This document shows, in pieces, positions 9,035-17,607 of a stretch of 64,000 nt of DNA. The stretch lies in the NCBI RefSeq assembly GCF_022437945.1, contig NZ_CP092535.1, forward strand, positions 3,906,001 through 3,970,000. The letters run 5' to 3'. Origin of the DNA: Nocardioides sp. TF02-7 (GTDB taxonomy: Bacteria > Actinomycetota > Actinomycetes > Propionibacteriales > Nocardioidaceae). Made by a program: the position numbers and the translations under genes. Below the pieces are notes generated by a model, which saw only the letters and a program-made list of their open reading frames with translations, had not been told where the DNA came from and made no database searches. Position 1 is the first letter of the stretch; every line of letters starts with the position of its first letter.

Positions 9035-9676
9035 TCAGGAGTCGAGGAGGCCCCGCATGATGTCGATCTCCTGCTGCTGGGCGTCGATGATCTGTCCGGC
9101 GAGGTCGACGGCGTCCTTGAATTGGCCGTCTTCCTGCTCAGTCTCGGCCATCTCAATGGCGCCTTCGTGGTGCTCGATCATCATCTCGAGCCACATGTCC
9201 TGGAACTCGGCGTCGGAGGCGTTCTCGAGGGCGTCCATGTCCTCGGAGGTCATCATTCCGGGCATGTCGTCGTGGTCCATGTCGTCCATGTTGTCGGACA
9301 TGTCGCCCATGTCGTGGCCGGAGTTGACGTGGTCGCGCATGGTCTCGGGGACGTCTTCGCCCCACTGGGTGAGCCAGTCGGCCATGGTCTCAATCTCCGG
9401 GCCCTGGGCGTCGCGGATGTCCTCGGCGAGGGCCTGGACCTCGGGGTCGAGGTCGCGCTTAATGGTCAGGTCAACCATCGACAGCGCCTGGGCGTGGTGG
9501 GCGATCATGTCGCTCGCGAACGCGACGTCGGCGTCGTTGTGCTCGGTGGCGCTGACCTCGGACTGGCCGCCCGCGTCGGAGGTGTCGTCGCCGCAGGCGG
9601 TGACGCCGGCGCCGAGGACAAGGGTGAGCGCGACGGCGCCGAGGGCGCGCGTACGGGTCTTGGTCTTGATTTGCAT
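9035..9676 (-). CDS. DUF305-family lipoprotein
   Basis: 213 residues, with start MQIKTKTRTR after an AGGAGAA ribosome-binding site. A signal peptide ends at the lipobox GVTACG. The mature protein has the two DUF305 half-motifs, DMIAHHAQALSMVDL and EMMIEHHEGAIEMAE, plus a Met/Asp/His-rich insertion (HDMGDMSDNMDDMDHDDM) that is well suited to copper or silver binding. DUF305 proteins are found with copper resistance genes, and here the gene lies two positions downstream of the CopA ATPase, which supports an extracytoplasmic metal-sequestering role. Confidence 0.9.
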   Translation of the reverse strand: MQIKTKTRTRALGAVALTLVLGAGVTACGDDTSDAGGQSEVSATEHNDADVAFASDMIAHHAQALSMVDLTIKRDLDPEVQALAEDIRDAQGPEIETMADWLTQWGEDVPETMRDHVNSGHDMGDMSDNMDDMDHDDMPGMMTSEDMDALENASDAEFQDMWLEMMIEHHEGAIEMAETEQEDGQFKDAVDLAGQIIDAQQQEIDIMRGLLDS

Positions 9677-9803
9677 GCGAGTTCTCCTGGAAGTCAGGTA
9701 GTCAGGTGGGGTGTTGCGGGCAGGCGGAAGCGGCACCCGGCCGGGACGCTGGTGTCGAACTCTGACGGTCGAGGTCAGCGGTGGCGGGCGGTCGCAGGGC
9801 CTG

Positions 9804-10358
9804 TCAGCACCTGATGACGGAGAACTGCCACTCATGGGGTGGCCCGGTGCAACGCACCCACCGCAGCGCCCGTACGCGGACGGCTGCGGGCATGAACGCC
9901 TCCGACTGCAGCGGCCGGAGGAAGCCCTTGGCGAGGAGCGCCAGCAGCGTGAGCGCTGCAGCGGCGAGCATGACGACGCACAGCATCACCATGCTCGCCA
10001 TGCCGTGACCCGAGCCGGAACCAGCGTCAGCACTGACCTCAACGCTGGCCTCGGGGGCTGCCATCGAGGACTGCGTCGCGGCGGAGTGCGCGTGTCCGTC
10101 GTGCGAGTCCCCCGAGGCCATCGCCGCCTCATGGGCAGAAGTCATGGCCGCCGTACTCGTCATGCTCATCGTGCTTGAGGGCGTTGGGACCGTGGCGGCT
10201 GGCGAAGCGCCGTGGCTGGCCAGGGCATGCATGCCGAGGATGCCGACGACCAGGGCCGCTACGAGGGCGGCCACTGCGCTGCGGCCGGTCAGCCGCGCAG
10301 CCGTCCGCGCCCACAGGGAGTTGCGGGTGCGGCGGCTGGTCGCGGGCACGGGGCTCAT
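9804..10358 (-). CDS. DUF6153-like two-span membrane protein
   Basis: 184 residues with an N-terminal hydrophobic span (VAALVAALVVGILGMHALA) and a second span (MASMVMLCVVMLAAAALTLL). Between them is a periplasm-facing loop rich in Met, Ser and His (STMSMTS, DSHDGHAHS). The Met/His-rich loop and the position 28 bp downstream of the CopA gene suggest a copper-binding accessory protein. I associate it with DUF6153 from the overall pattern, not from a search. Confidence 0.6.
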   Translation of the reverse strand: MSPVPATSRRTRNSLWARTAARLTGRSAVAALVAALVVGILGMHALASHGASPAATVPTPSSTMSMTSTAAMTSAHEAAMASGDSHDGHAHSAATQSSMAAPEASVEVSADAGSGSGHGMASMVMLCVVMLAAAALTLLALLAKGFLRPLQSEAFMPAAVRVRALRWVRCTGPPHEWQFSVIRC

Positions 10359-10386
10359 CGGCTTCGATGGTACGGAAACACAGGAA

Positions 10387-12804
10387 TCAGGGCAGCCGCT
10401 GGGTTCGCAACCTCAGGGCGTTGATGATGACGCTGACCGACGAGAGAGCCATCGCGGCCGCGGCGATGACCGGGGACAGCAGCCACCCGAACACCGGGTA
10501 CAGCACTCCGGCGGCGATGGGGATGCCGGCGGTGTTGTACCCGAACGCCAGGACCAGACCGCGTCGGACGTTGGACATGACGGCATGTGAGAGCTGTCGG
10601 GCGTGGGCTATGCCGTTGAGGTCGCCGCGGAGCAGGGTGACTCCGGCAGATTCGATGGCGACGTCGGTGCCGGTGCCCATCGCCAGTCCGACGTCGGCTG
10701 CGGCGAGCGCAGGGGCGTCGTTGACGCCGTCTCCGGCGAACGCGACGACGCGGCCCTCGGCACGGAGTCGGTTGACGACGTCGGCCTTGTGGTCGGGCAG
10801 CACCTCGGCTTCGACCCGGTCGATGCCGAGGTCGGCGGCGACCGCGGCGGCGGTGACCTGGTTGTCACCGGTGAGCATGATGACCTCGATGCCCTCCTTG
10901 CGCAGCGCCGTGAGCGCGGCCGGGGTGGTGTCCTTGACCTGGTCGGCGATGCCGATGACGCCGGCTGGGGTGCCGTCGATGGCGACGAGGACGGCGGTCG
11001 CGCCGGTGCGGCGCAGCTTGTCGGCCTTGTCGGCCAGGGGCGCGGGGTCGATGTCCTGGCTCGTGAGGAACCCGGCGGTCCCGATAAGCACCTCGCGGCC
11101 CTCGACAATGCCGAGGACACCCTTGCCGGCGGGTGCGTCGAAGTCAGCGACCTCGGGCAGCCTGCCTGCGCTGGACTCGGTCCCGGCTGCCAGGGAGGAT
11201 TGGGCCTTGTCGACGATGGCGCGAGCCAGCGGGTGCTCCGAGGCGTTCTCGACCGCGGCCGCGAGCCACAGCAGTTCGTCGGCGGTGTGCGTGTGGAAGC
11301 CCTCGGCGAGCTCGACGGCGACGACGGCGGGTTTGCCCTCGGTCAGGGTGCCGGTCTTGTCGACGACCACGGTGTCGACCTTCTCCATCAGCTCGAGCGC
11401 TTCGGCGTTCTTGATGAGGACGCCCATCTGGGCGCCGCGTCCGACGCCGACCATGATGGACATGGGTGTGGCCAGGCCCAGGGCACACGGGCAGGCGATG
11501 ATCAGGACGCTGACCGCGACGACGAGCGCGTGAGCCAGCTTCGGATCGGGGCCTAGGAGCGCCCAGATGATGAATGCGAGCACGGCGACGCCGATGACGG
11601 CGGGTACGAAGACTGCTGAGACTCGGTCGACGGTGCGCTGGATGGGTGCGCGGGAGCGTTGGGCTTCGGCCACCATGTTCACGATGCGGGCAAGCATGGT
11701 GTCGCGGCCGACCGCGTTGGCGCGCACCAGCAAGGCGCCGGTCTGGTTGAGGGTGCCGCCGATGGCGTTGTCGCCGACGTTCTTGGTGATGGGCATGGAC
11801 TCGCCAGTGACGAGGGACTCGTCGACAGCGGACTTGCCGTCCTCAACGAGCCCGTCGACCGGGACCTTCTCGCCGGGGCGGACGCGCAGCATGTCCCCGA
11901 TCTCAACCTGGTCGAGAGTGACTTCCTCCTCGGTGCCGTCCTCACCGACGCGGCGCGCGGTCTTGGGGGACAGGTCCAGGAGGGCCTTGATGGCGCCGGA
12001 GGTCGCTTCGCGCGCGCGAAGCTCGAGGACCTGCCCGAGCAGGACGAGGGTGGTGATGACGGCTGCGGCCTCGAAGTACACCTCGACGGCCCGGTCCTCA
12101 CGGAAAGCGGCAGGGAAGATGCCCGGCGCGACGGTGGCGACGACGGAGAACAGCCACGCAACGCCCGTGCCCATCGCGATGAGCGTGAACATGTTGAGGT
12201 TCCGGGTCCGCACCGACGCCCAGCCGCGGACGAAGAACGGCCACCCGGCCCACAGCACCACCGGGGTCGCGAGCACGAGCTGGGTCCACGCCGACGCGGT
12301 AGCGGAGATGTTGTCGTGCAGCCACGGGACGAGATCGCGGCCCATGCCAAGGGTCACGACCGGGATAGACAGGACGACTCCAACCCAGAAGCGGCGGGTC
12401 ATGTCGCGCAGTTCCTCGGACGGGCCGGTGTCCGCGGTGACGATCACGGGCTCGAGGGCCATCCCGCAGATGGGGCAGGTGCCAGGGCCGTCCTGGCGGA
12501 TCTCGGGGTGCATCGGGCAGGTGTACTCGACCGACTCGCCCTCACTCGGGGTCGGCTGCCCATGTCCTGGCTCGGTTGCATGCCCGGCGCGGCCGCCTGC
12601 GGCACGGTCCGGGAAGCCATGGCCGGTGTACTGGCCGGGGTCGGCGAGGAACTTGCCCTTGCAGCCGGCTGAGCAGAAGTAGAACTGCTCACCGCGGTGG
12701 TCGACCGCGTGCTCGGCCACGGACGGATCGACCTTCATGCCGCACACCGGGTCGGTGACCTGGTCCATCGTGGCGGCGTCGGGACGATGGGTGTGCGCAT
12801 TCAT
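10387..12804 (-). CDS. copA: Copper-translocating P1B-type ATPase
   Basis: 805 residues and intact. Domains in order: N-terminal YHS-type Cys domain (DPVCGMKVDP, YFCSAGCKGKF), heavy-metal-binding zinc-ribbon-like YTCPMHPEI and CPICGMALEP, eight predicted membrane spans, the CPC ion site in CPCALGLATPMS, phosphorylation motif DKTGTLTEGKP, the SEHPLA motif of metal ATPases, and the hinge GDGVNDAPAL. The CPC motif indicates Cu(I)/Ag(I) export. There is no classical HMA domain; the YHS domain replaces it. Its start lies directly next to a CsoR-type palindrome at 12813-12832, so copper-responsive derepression is likely. A CopB-type name would also be defensible. Confidence 0.93.
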   Translation of the reverse strand: MNAHTHRPDAATMDQVTDPVCGMKVDPSVAEHAVDHRGEQFYFCSAGCKGKFLADPGQYTGHGFPDRAAGGRAGHATEPGHGQPTPSEGESVEYTCPMHPEIRQDGPGTCPICGMALEPVIVTADTGPSEELRDMTRRFWVGVVLSIPVVTLGMGRDLVPWLHDNISATASAWTQLVLATPVVLWAGWPFFVRGWASVRTRNLNMFTLIAMGTGVAWLFSVVATVAPGIFPAAFREDRAVEVYFEAAAVITTLVLLGQVLELRAREATSGAIKALLDLSPKTARRVGEDGTEEEVTLDQVEIGDMLRVRPGEKVPVDGLVEDGKSAVDESLVTGESMPITKNVGDNAIGGTLNQTGALLVRANAVGRDTMLARIVNMVAEAQRSRAPIQRTVDRVSAVFVPAVIGVAVLAFIIWALLGPDPKLAHALVVAVSVLIIACPCALGLATPMSIMVGVGRGAQMGVLIKNAEALELMEKVDTVVVDKTGTLTEGKPAVVAVELAEGFHTHTADELLWLAAAVENASEHPLARAIVDKAQSSLAAGTESSAGRLPEVADFDAPAGKGVLGIVEGREVLIGTAGFLTSQDIDPAPLADKADKLRRTGATAVLVAIDGTPAGVIGIADQVKDTTPAALTALRKEGIEVIMLTGDNQVTAAAVAADLGIDRVEAEVLPDHKADVVNRLRAEGRVVAFAGDGVNDAPALAAADVGLAMGTGTDVAIESAGVTLLRGDLNGIAHARQLSHAVMSNVRRGLVLAFGYNTAGIPIAAGVLYPVFGWLLSPVIAAAAMALSSVSVIINALRLRTQRLP

Positions 12805-12812
12805 GACTTCAC

Positions 12813-12832
12813 TATACCCCCCTAGGGTATAC
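12813..12832 (-). promoter_or_regulatory. CsoR-type copper operator upstream of copA
   Basis: TATACCCCCCTAGGGTATAC is a near-perfect palindrome with the G/C block flanked by TATA-like arms seen in CsoR operators. It fills the 30-bp gap between the membrane DUF305 gene and copA, immediately before the copA start. No CsoR gene is present in this window, so the repressor would have to come from elsewhere. Confidence 0.7.
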
Positions 12833-12834
12833 GG

Positions 12835-13509
12835 TCAAGGCAGTTCGACGCCGAACAGGGCCAACATGGCAAGGGCATCACTGACATCATCGAGGCTGCT
12901 GGCGGCGGTTCCCTCGAAGCTCGGGACGGGACGCTGATCGGCTTCCTCCTGAGTGGTGGCCGGGCCGTTCTTCTCGATATCCTCGATCAGCCAGTCCATC
13001 TCCTTAATCTCCTTGCGCTGGGCCTTGATGATCTCGTCGGCGAGTTCTCGAACGCGAACGTCATCGATGTCGGCCCGCTCGCTGGTCAAGATGGCGATCG
13101 AGTGGTGCGGGATCATGCCCTTCATGTACGCCTGGTCGTCGACCAACGCCTGGGAACGCGAGAGGTACAGCCCACCTGCACCGAGCAGCAGCGCCACCGC
13201 CACGAGCACGAGATTGTAGGCGCGGTTCTTGTACATCATGCTGCGCATGAACGCGAACATCACCAGCGCCATGGCGCCGCCCATCAACAGCGCCATGTAG
13301 AAGCGCTCCTCGCTCCACCGCACGTGGTCAAAGGCGAAGACGTTGGAGTACATCAAGACGAACATCACCACCGTGGAGGTGGCGATCATCAGTCCGAAAC
13401 GTACGTACATCCGCCGCTCATGGGCCTTGTCCCCCTTCTGCTGCTCGGGCTTCTCCCGGTCACTGGGCTCGCTGGCACCGGACGGCTTCTGCGTATGAGG
13501 CGATGACAT
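12835..13509 (-). CDS. Membrane-anchored DUF305 protein
   Basis: 224 residues: a charged cytoplasmic N-terminus (to about residue 35), three hydrophobic spans (MIATSTVVMFVLMYSNVF; FYMALLMGGAMALVMFAFM; LVLVAVALLLGAGGLYL), then a DUF305 domain with QAYMKGMIPHHSIAILTSERA and an EIIKAQRKEIKEMDWLI helix. The MxxHH motif is the usual metal-ligand signature. It directly precedes copA on the same strand, but copA appears to have its own CsoR-type operator in the gap. Confidence 0.85.
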   Translation of the reverse strand: MSSPHTQKPSGASEPSDREKPEQQKGDKAHERRMYVRFGLMIATSTVVMFVLMYSNVFAFDHVRWSEERFYMALLMGGAMALVMFAFMRSMMYKNRAYNLVLVAVALLLGAGGLYLSRSQALVDDQAYMKGMIPHHSIAILTSERADIDDVRVRELADEIIKAQRKEIKEMDWLIEDIEKNGPATTQEEADQRPVPSFEGTAASSLDDVSDALAMLALFGVELP

Positions 13510-13567
13510 GGGGATTGCCCTTTCCGATGGGGGTCAGTTGCGGTGGTTGATGTCGCTCAGCTCGGCG

Positions 13568-14005
13568 TCAGACGTCGTCGTCCTCGATTGGAGCGCGAGA
13601 CATCTCGATGAGCTGACGTAGACAGTGCTGACGAAGCGGCTCGGGAAAGCCCTCTGCGAGCCGGTAGTACACGATCCGGCCCTCCTTGCGTCGTCTCACC
13701 AGCCCGGCGGTACGCAGCACCCGAAGTCCGTAGGAGACTGCGTCCTCGCTCACCGACAACGCAATGGCGAGGTCGCCCACACAAAGCTCCTCGACCACGT
13801 CAAGCGCGTACAACAGTCGTGCCCGGGTGGGATCGGCCATCAACGAGAGCACGCTGGTGAGCCGGTCTCCCTCCTCTGCCGACGGCAGGCGCTCGCGGGC
13901 CAAGGCAACCCGTCTCGGATCGACCGGGTGCTGGTGCCGGTCGCCGCCACCGGTGTTCTGGTCGGGCGCGTCTACGCGAGCGCGGACCGGATGGTCGTCA
14001 GTCAC
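13568..14005 (-). CDS. ArsR/SmtB-family metalloregulator
   Basis: About 145 residues from the GTG that begins VTDDHPVRA; the open frame extends further to ATG 14098 without obvious conservation, so the start is uncertain. The core LMADPTRARLLYALDVVEELCVGDLA...SEDAVSYGLRVLRTAGLV is a winged helix-turn-helix, and the ELCVGDL motif is the metal-site signature of cadmium/lead-type ArsR proteins. A basic wing (RRRKEGRIVYY) follows. It is divergent from the copper-binding protein gene at 14137 and upstream of the DUF305-copA genes. Confidence 0.82.
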   Translation of the reverse strand: MTDDHPVRARVDAPDQNTGGGDRHQHPVDPRRVALARERLPSAEEGDRLTSVLSLMADPTRARLLYALDVVEELCVGDLAIALSVSEDAVSYGLRVLRTAGLVRRRKEGRIVYYRLAEGFPEPLRQHCLRQLIEMSRAPIEDDDV

Positions 14006-14136
14006 CCCGCGGAAGTACCCGATATCCGTGCGGCTATGCGGATGATGCTCGTCCGGTTGGGTACAGACGTCAGGAGAGCGGCGGATCAAGAGCACCATGC
14101 CGGGATGACCTCGCCGCCGTAACTAGAGGAGGAACC

Positions 14137-14541
14137 GTGGCTCACACCAAGATGCTGGAGGCTTACCCGAAGGACTTGGGCAACATCGACAAGGAAAAGC
14201 TGGCCGAGTGCATCGCGGCCTGTTTCGAGTGCGCACAGATTTGTACCGCGTGTGCCGACGCGTGTCTGTCGGAGGACATGGTCGCCGAATTGACCAAGTG
14301 CATTCGTACTGATCTCGACTGCGCCGACATCTGCGTCGCCACCGGGAACGCGTTGTCACGCCACACCGGGTACGACGCGAATGTGACCCGAGCGTTCCTG
14401 GAAGCCTGCGCGACCGCCTGCAAGGCATGCGGCGACGAGTGCGAAAGCCATGCCGACATGCACGAGCACTGCCGTATCTGCGCCGAAGCCTGCCGACGCT
14501 GCGAACAAGCCTGCCGCGACCTCCTCGCCAATCTGGCGTAG
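14137..14541 (+). CDS. DUF326 four-helix-bundle copper-binding protein
   Basis: 134 residues and no signal peptide. Cysteines are spaced along helices in the DUF326/Csp pattern: CIAACFECAQICTACADAC, then CADIC, CATACKACGDEC, HCRICAEACRRCEQAC. These bundles store many Cu(I) ions on thiolates inside the helix bundle. A GAGGAGG ribosome-binding site precedes the ATG. It is divergent from the ArsR gene and completes the copper cassette; lack of a Tat signal suggests cytosolic storage (Csp3-like). Confidence 0.92.
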   Translation: MAHTKMLEAYPKDLGNIDKEKLAECIAACFECAQICTACADACLSEDMVAELTKCIRTDLDCADICVATGNALSRHTGYDANVTRAFLEACATACKACGDECESHADMHEHCRICAEACRRCEQACRDLLANLA

Positions 14542-14695
14542 AGGTCGGTCCGGTGACCCTCGTGGCCATAGCTCCACGGCCGGGTGCGTTCGTTCCAAGC
14601 TGGCACAAGGGGTCCACCCGTAGGTCAGCGTGGGTCAGGCAGTCCAAACTACGACATACAGCACTGTCTCACCGAGAACCGGAATCATGATCGAC

Positions 14696-14726
14696 GACGC
14701 GGGCCCCGGCTGACCGGGCCCGCGTC
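14696..14726. terminator. Strong GC-rich stem-loop after the DUF326 gene
   Basis: GACGCGGGCCCCGG pairs with CCGGGCCCGCGTC across a CTGA loop with one bulge. It lies about 155 bp after the end of the copper-binding protein gene and between convergent transcription units. There is no T tract. Confidence 0.45.
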
Positions 14727-14976
14727 GCGGCCTCCGCCGCACACTTGGCCGGTCACTGTGCAGTGCAAGCGCGCCCAACATGCTCGCGGTCGCGGCGCGG
14801 CATCTGGGTTCCGCTCTACGACGTACTCGCGGGGACGCCTGCCCTCGGAGGTGAGGGCCCCATCACCGCATAGGGAACCGCCAACGGTGAACCCGCGGGG
14901 CCGACCCGATCGCCGCTACTCCTTCTCGGTGACGGCTCCAGATCTGGCACACGACATGCCACGTCCCCGGCTTCTC

Positions 14977-15027
14977 CGAACCTGAGTGTCCGCACACACT
15001 CGAGGACGTTGCGTATGCTCAGGTTCG
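14977..15027. repeat. Perfect 10-bp inverted repeat
   Basis: CGAACCTGAG (14977-14986) and CTCAGGTTCG (15018-15027) are perfect inverted copies around a 31-base loop, which itself contains the small stem GAGTGT/ACACTC. It lies 31 bases beyond the end of the VirB4-like gene. Confidence 0.5.
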
Positions 15028-15057
15028 TCGCAGAACCGTCAAGATTCGCGCGAACTT

Positions 15058-16547
15058 CTAAAGAGCTCCTGTCATCCGCGCAGTGGTGTCGAAGACCTCG
15101 AGCTCCGCTGGGTGCATCTGGTGCTGTACGACGAATGACCGGTGCTTGATCCGCCACAAGCCCTGGCCGGTGCCGAGCGTGGGGATGAGGGACTGCTCGG
15201 TGCCGGTGAGCCCGAGGGCCGCGGAGGTGGCGCCGAGCTGGTCGGACTCCTGGCGGTAGACGATCCGGGTCTCGGCGTTGGCCAGCAGGGAGGAGGCGAG
15301 GGCGCGCATCGCCGAGCCCTGGTCACCGACGTTGTCGAGGTCGGTGAGCTTGTGGAAGATCAGCATGTTCGCGATGCCGTAGTGGCGAGCGAGCCGCCAG
15401 TGAGCATCCATCCGCCGCAACAGCGCTGGGTGCGACATGAGCCGCCATGCCTCGTCGTACACCACCCAGCGCTGGCCTCCGGCGGGGTCCAGGAGTGCTG
15501 ACTCCATCCACGCCGACGCGCAGGTCATCAGGACCGAGATGAGGGTCGCGTTCTCGGTGACGCGGGAGAGGTCGAGCGAGATCATCGGGAGAGTCGGGTC
15601 GAACGTCACCGTGGACGGCCCGTCGAAGAGACCCGCGAGGTCGCCAGCGACGAGCCGACGAAGGGCGTGCCCGACGAGGCGCCCGTCCTCGGTCAGCCGT
15701 CCGTCTGGGTCGTCGGTGCGGTCGGGCGTGAGCAGCCTGTCGACGACCATCGGTAGGACGGGTACGTCAGTGCCACGGACCGTTCGGTCGATCGCGATGT
15801 CCACCGCGGTGTGCTCCAGCGGGCTGAGGCGGCGGTCGAGCACGGTCTCGGCGAGCGCGCCGACGAGGTCGCGGCGGCGGGAGGCGATCTGACTGCCCCA
15901 TTGAGCGTCGTCGAGACCGGTGGGGCGGTGGCCCTCATCGAGCGGGTTGAGGCGGTTGGGCATGCCGTGGCCGAGCGCGATGGCTCGGCCACCTACGGCC
16001 TCCGCTACAGCGGTGTGCTCGCCCTTGGGGTCACCGGGCACGTACACCCGCCGGCCGAAGGGGATGGATCGCGTGTAGAGACTCTTGGCGAGGCAGGACT
16101 TGCCGGAACCGACGATGCCGGCAAGGACGAGGTTCGGGGCGGTGATGAGCCCGCGGGCGTAGAGGATCCAGGGGTCGTAGACGAACGAACTGCCGGAGTA
16201 CAGGTCCTGGCCGACGAAGACGCCCTCACTTCCCCAGACCGCCTTCGGCAAGGAACGGGTACGCGCCCGCCAGGGTTGCTGAGGTGTCCTGATGGCGTGG
16301 GACTCGGAATCGTCCGGGCGTGCGGAGGGCGGCCGGGCCGGCTTCGCCGGCGCGGGGAGTGTCACGGTGGCCCGCTTCTCCGCGGAGACCTGCGCAACCT
16401 TGTGCTTCGCTGCGGTACGCCGGGCTGCCCGGTCCGCGGACAGGAGCTCTCGCGCGGCAGACTTGCGGACCTTGCGATCGTGCCGACGCTCCCGGCCGGG
16501 GAGACAAGCACGGCTGAGTGGAGGCGACCGTCCTGCCAGCCGGTCAC
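15058..16547 (-). CDS. VirB4-like conjugation ATPase (one frameshift)
   Basis: About 496 residues after correction. A basic N-terminal region rich in Arg/Lys/Ala leads to the ATPase core with Walker A AGIVGSGKSCLAKS, a DPKGEHTA segment, Walker B-like WVVYDEAWRLM and the HKLTDLDNVGDQGSA region typical of VirB4/TraB-type motor ATPases of actinobacterial conjugation systems. The chosen GTG at 16547 overlaps the previous stop (GTGA). From there the frame breaks at a G4 run (plus strand 16498-16501); adding one base joins it to the conserved part. If this is wrong, GTG 16365 is the first in-frame start of the conserved region. Confidence 0.8.
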
Positions 16548-16952
16548 AGCGACATCCCTGGTTGACGCGATGAGCGCTGGACCAGCTCGAGCGACGGATA
16601 GTCGCGGGTGTCGTAGGCGATCGTCGCCTCGATCTCGTGCGCCCGGTTCACGCATTCGCCAACCTGGTGAATCATCTCGGCGGCGCGGTGAAGCTCCCAG
16701 GACTCCCCTGTACGACGCTGCTCGCCCGGCGTCGACATCGCCGTTCATCCACGCCTGCCTGCGAATCGGCCCATCGTGGAACTGGCCGAGCTGGTGCAGG
16801 GACTGGCTCAGCGAGGCGAGCGCGGAGCTGATGGACCCGAGTACGGCATAGATCGCGGTCGGGTCCTCGATCGAGCGCGTCGCGTGGGCGAGGCCGCGGA
16901 CTGCTTCCCGGAGTTCGTCAGCGTCGGCGACCGGGTCGTCGAAGATAGGCAT
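16544..16952 (-). CDS. Small backbone protein between SCO6880-like and VirB4-like genes (one frameshift)
   Basis: About 135 residues after correction. It starts MPIFDDPVADADELREAVRG after GAGGAGCCAG and is almost entirely helical, acidic and Leu/Ala-rich (HATRSIEDPTAIYAVLGSIS, SLSQSLHQLGQ), with a second helical block HRAAEMIHQVGECV. The frame changes at a C4 run (16705-16708); dropping one base gives SYRESWELHRAAEM. It has no membrane span or catalytic motif. Coupling to the VirB4-like gene suggests an accessory of the conjugation machine. Confidence 0.6.
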
Positions 16953-17044
16953 CGCTGGCTCCTCGGTCGATGGCTTCTCATCGGTGAGGTGCGCGGGTGA
17001 GTCCGCCGTGTCGCCGTGGTGGCGTTCGCCGGCCGACCTACCCT

Positions 17045-17173
17045 GTGGCGGTGGCCGATCTGACGGAGCCTTGCCCGAACTGCGACACCCTGATGCGCTG
17101 GGAGACCTCTCACGAGCGCTGCGACGGCTGCGGTTACATCCGGCCCTGCTGTGAGGGTGCTCCGTGTAACTGA
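17045..17173 (+). CDS. 42-residue Cys-rich (zinc-ribbon-like) protein
   Basis: A short plus-strand frame with GTG start (a second GTG lies at 17051). The sequence holds CPNC, CDGC, PCC and a final Cys near the C-terminus, arranged like a small zinc knuckle with TLMRWETSHERCDGCGYI. Nearly all of its Cys sit in CxxC pairs, which is hard to get by chance. It lies opposite to the surrounding backbone genes. Confidence 0.5.
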   Translation: MAVADLTEPCPNCDTLMRWETSHERCDGCGYIRPCCEGAPCN

Positions 17174-17179
17174 GCCGGC

Positions 17180-17344
17180 CTACTCGTCGGCGGCGTCGCC
17201 GATGTCCCGGCGGCGGACACGGCGGCGCTTGCCGGTCTTGCGAAGCACGGGCCAAGGCTCGCGCACAGCACGACCGTGGCGACGGTTCTTGTGAGGCTTA
17301 CAGAGCTGGCAGCCCTTGCGCTGCCGGTGAGGCGAGTTCGCCAT
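17180..17344 (-). CDS. 54-residue basic protein with a CxxC pair
   Basis: Starts MANSPHRQRKGCQLCKPHK; strongly basic, with one CxxC and a run of Lys/Arg (RKTGKRRRVRRRD) ending in an acidic tail. Small proteins with an RKGCxLCKPHK motif are common in actinobacterial mobile DNA, though I know no function. The start is supported by conservation of the motif near the N-terminus; longer in-frame extensions look non-coding. Confidence 0.6.
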   Translation of the reverse strand: MANSPHRQRKGCQLCKPHKNRRHGRAVREPWPVLRKTGKRRRVRRRDIGDAADE

Positions 17345-17456
17345 GTCGACGACTCCGATCCGTGAACAACACCCGCCACGGAGGGCGGGGTTGGTGCGCG
17401 ATCGGGGCCATGGAGGAAGGCTACGCCGGACGTCCGACACCCTCAGGGGAGCGAAA

Positions 17457-17490
17457 GACCCCGCAGGCGTCTCGGGTCACCTGCGGGGTC
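17457..17490. terminator. 11-bp perfect stem-loop
   Basis: GACCCCGCAGG (17457-17467) and CCTGCGGGGTC (17480-17490) form a perfect stem around a 12-base loop. It has no T tract. It sits between the end of the backbone small genes and the second mer-like cassette, so it could be a terminator or an insertion-boundary structure. Confidence 0.45.
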
Positions 17491-17569
17491 TGGGCAGAAT
17501 CCTGATGCACACATCCATGGCTTGTCCTGGAAATCCGAGAACTGTGGCTATCTCCTGGCTGCGCTGGTC

Positions 17570-17601
17570 TTGCAACTTGTACGTGGGTACGGGTTTACCG
17601 T
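17570..17601 (+). promoter_or_regulatory. MerR-type promoter of the second mer-like cassette
   Basis: TTGCAA (17570-17575), the dyad GTACGTGGGTAC and a TTTACC -10 (17594-17599) are arranged as at 6072-6101 with the same overlong spacer. The ATG at 17608 is about nine bases past the -10 and has no Shine-Dalgarno, so a leaderless transcript is likely. The MerR encoded two genes downstream is the probable regulator. Confidence 0.55.
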
Positions 17602-17607
17602 CGTCCC

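Larger units (their letters stand above)
14542..15057. other. Non-coding stretch at the left border of the conjugation backbone
   Basis: No gene is convincing. It contains a strong stem-loop at 14696-14726 and a perfect 10-bp inverted repeat at 14977-15027. It separates the copper cassette from the VirB4-like gene and is a plausible junction region. Confidence 0.4.

Noticed and set aside
8108..9814. 568-residue plus-strand open frame
   Set aside because: It is Gly/Val/His-rich shadow coding opposite two lipoprotein genes with clear signal peptides and DUF305 motifs.
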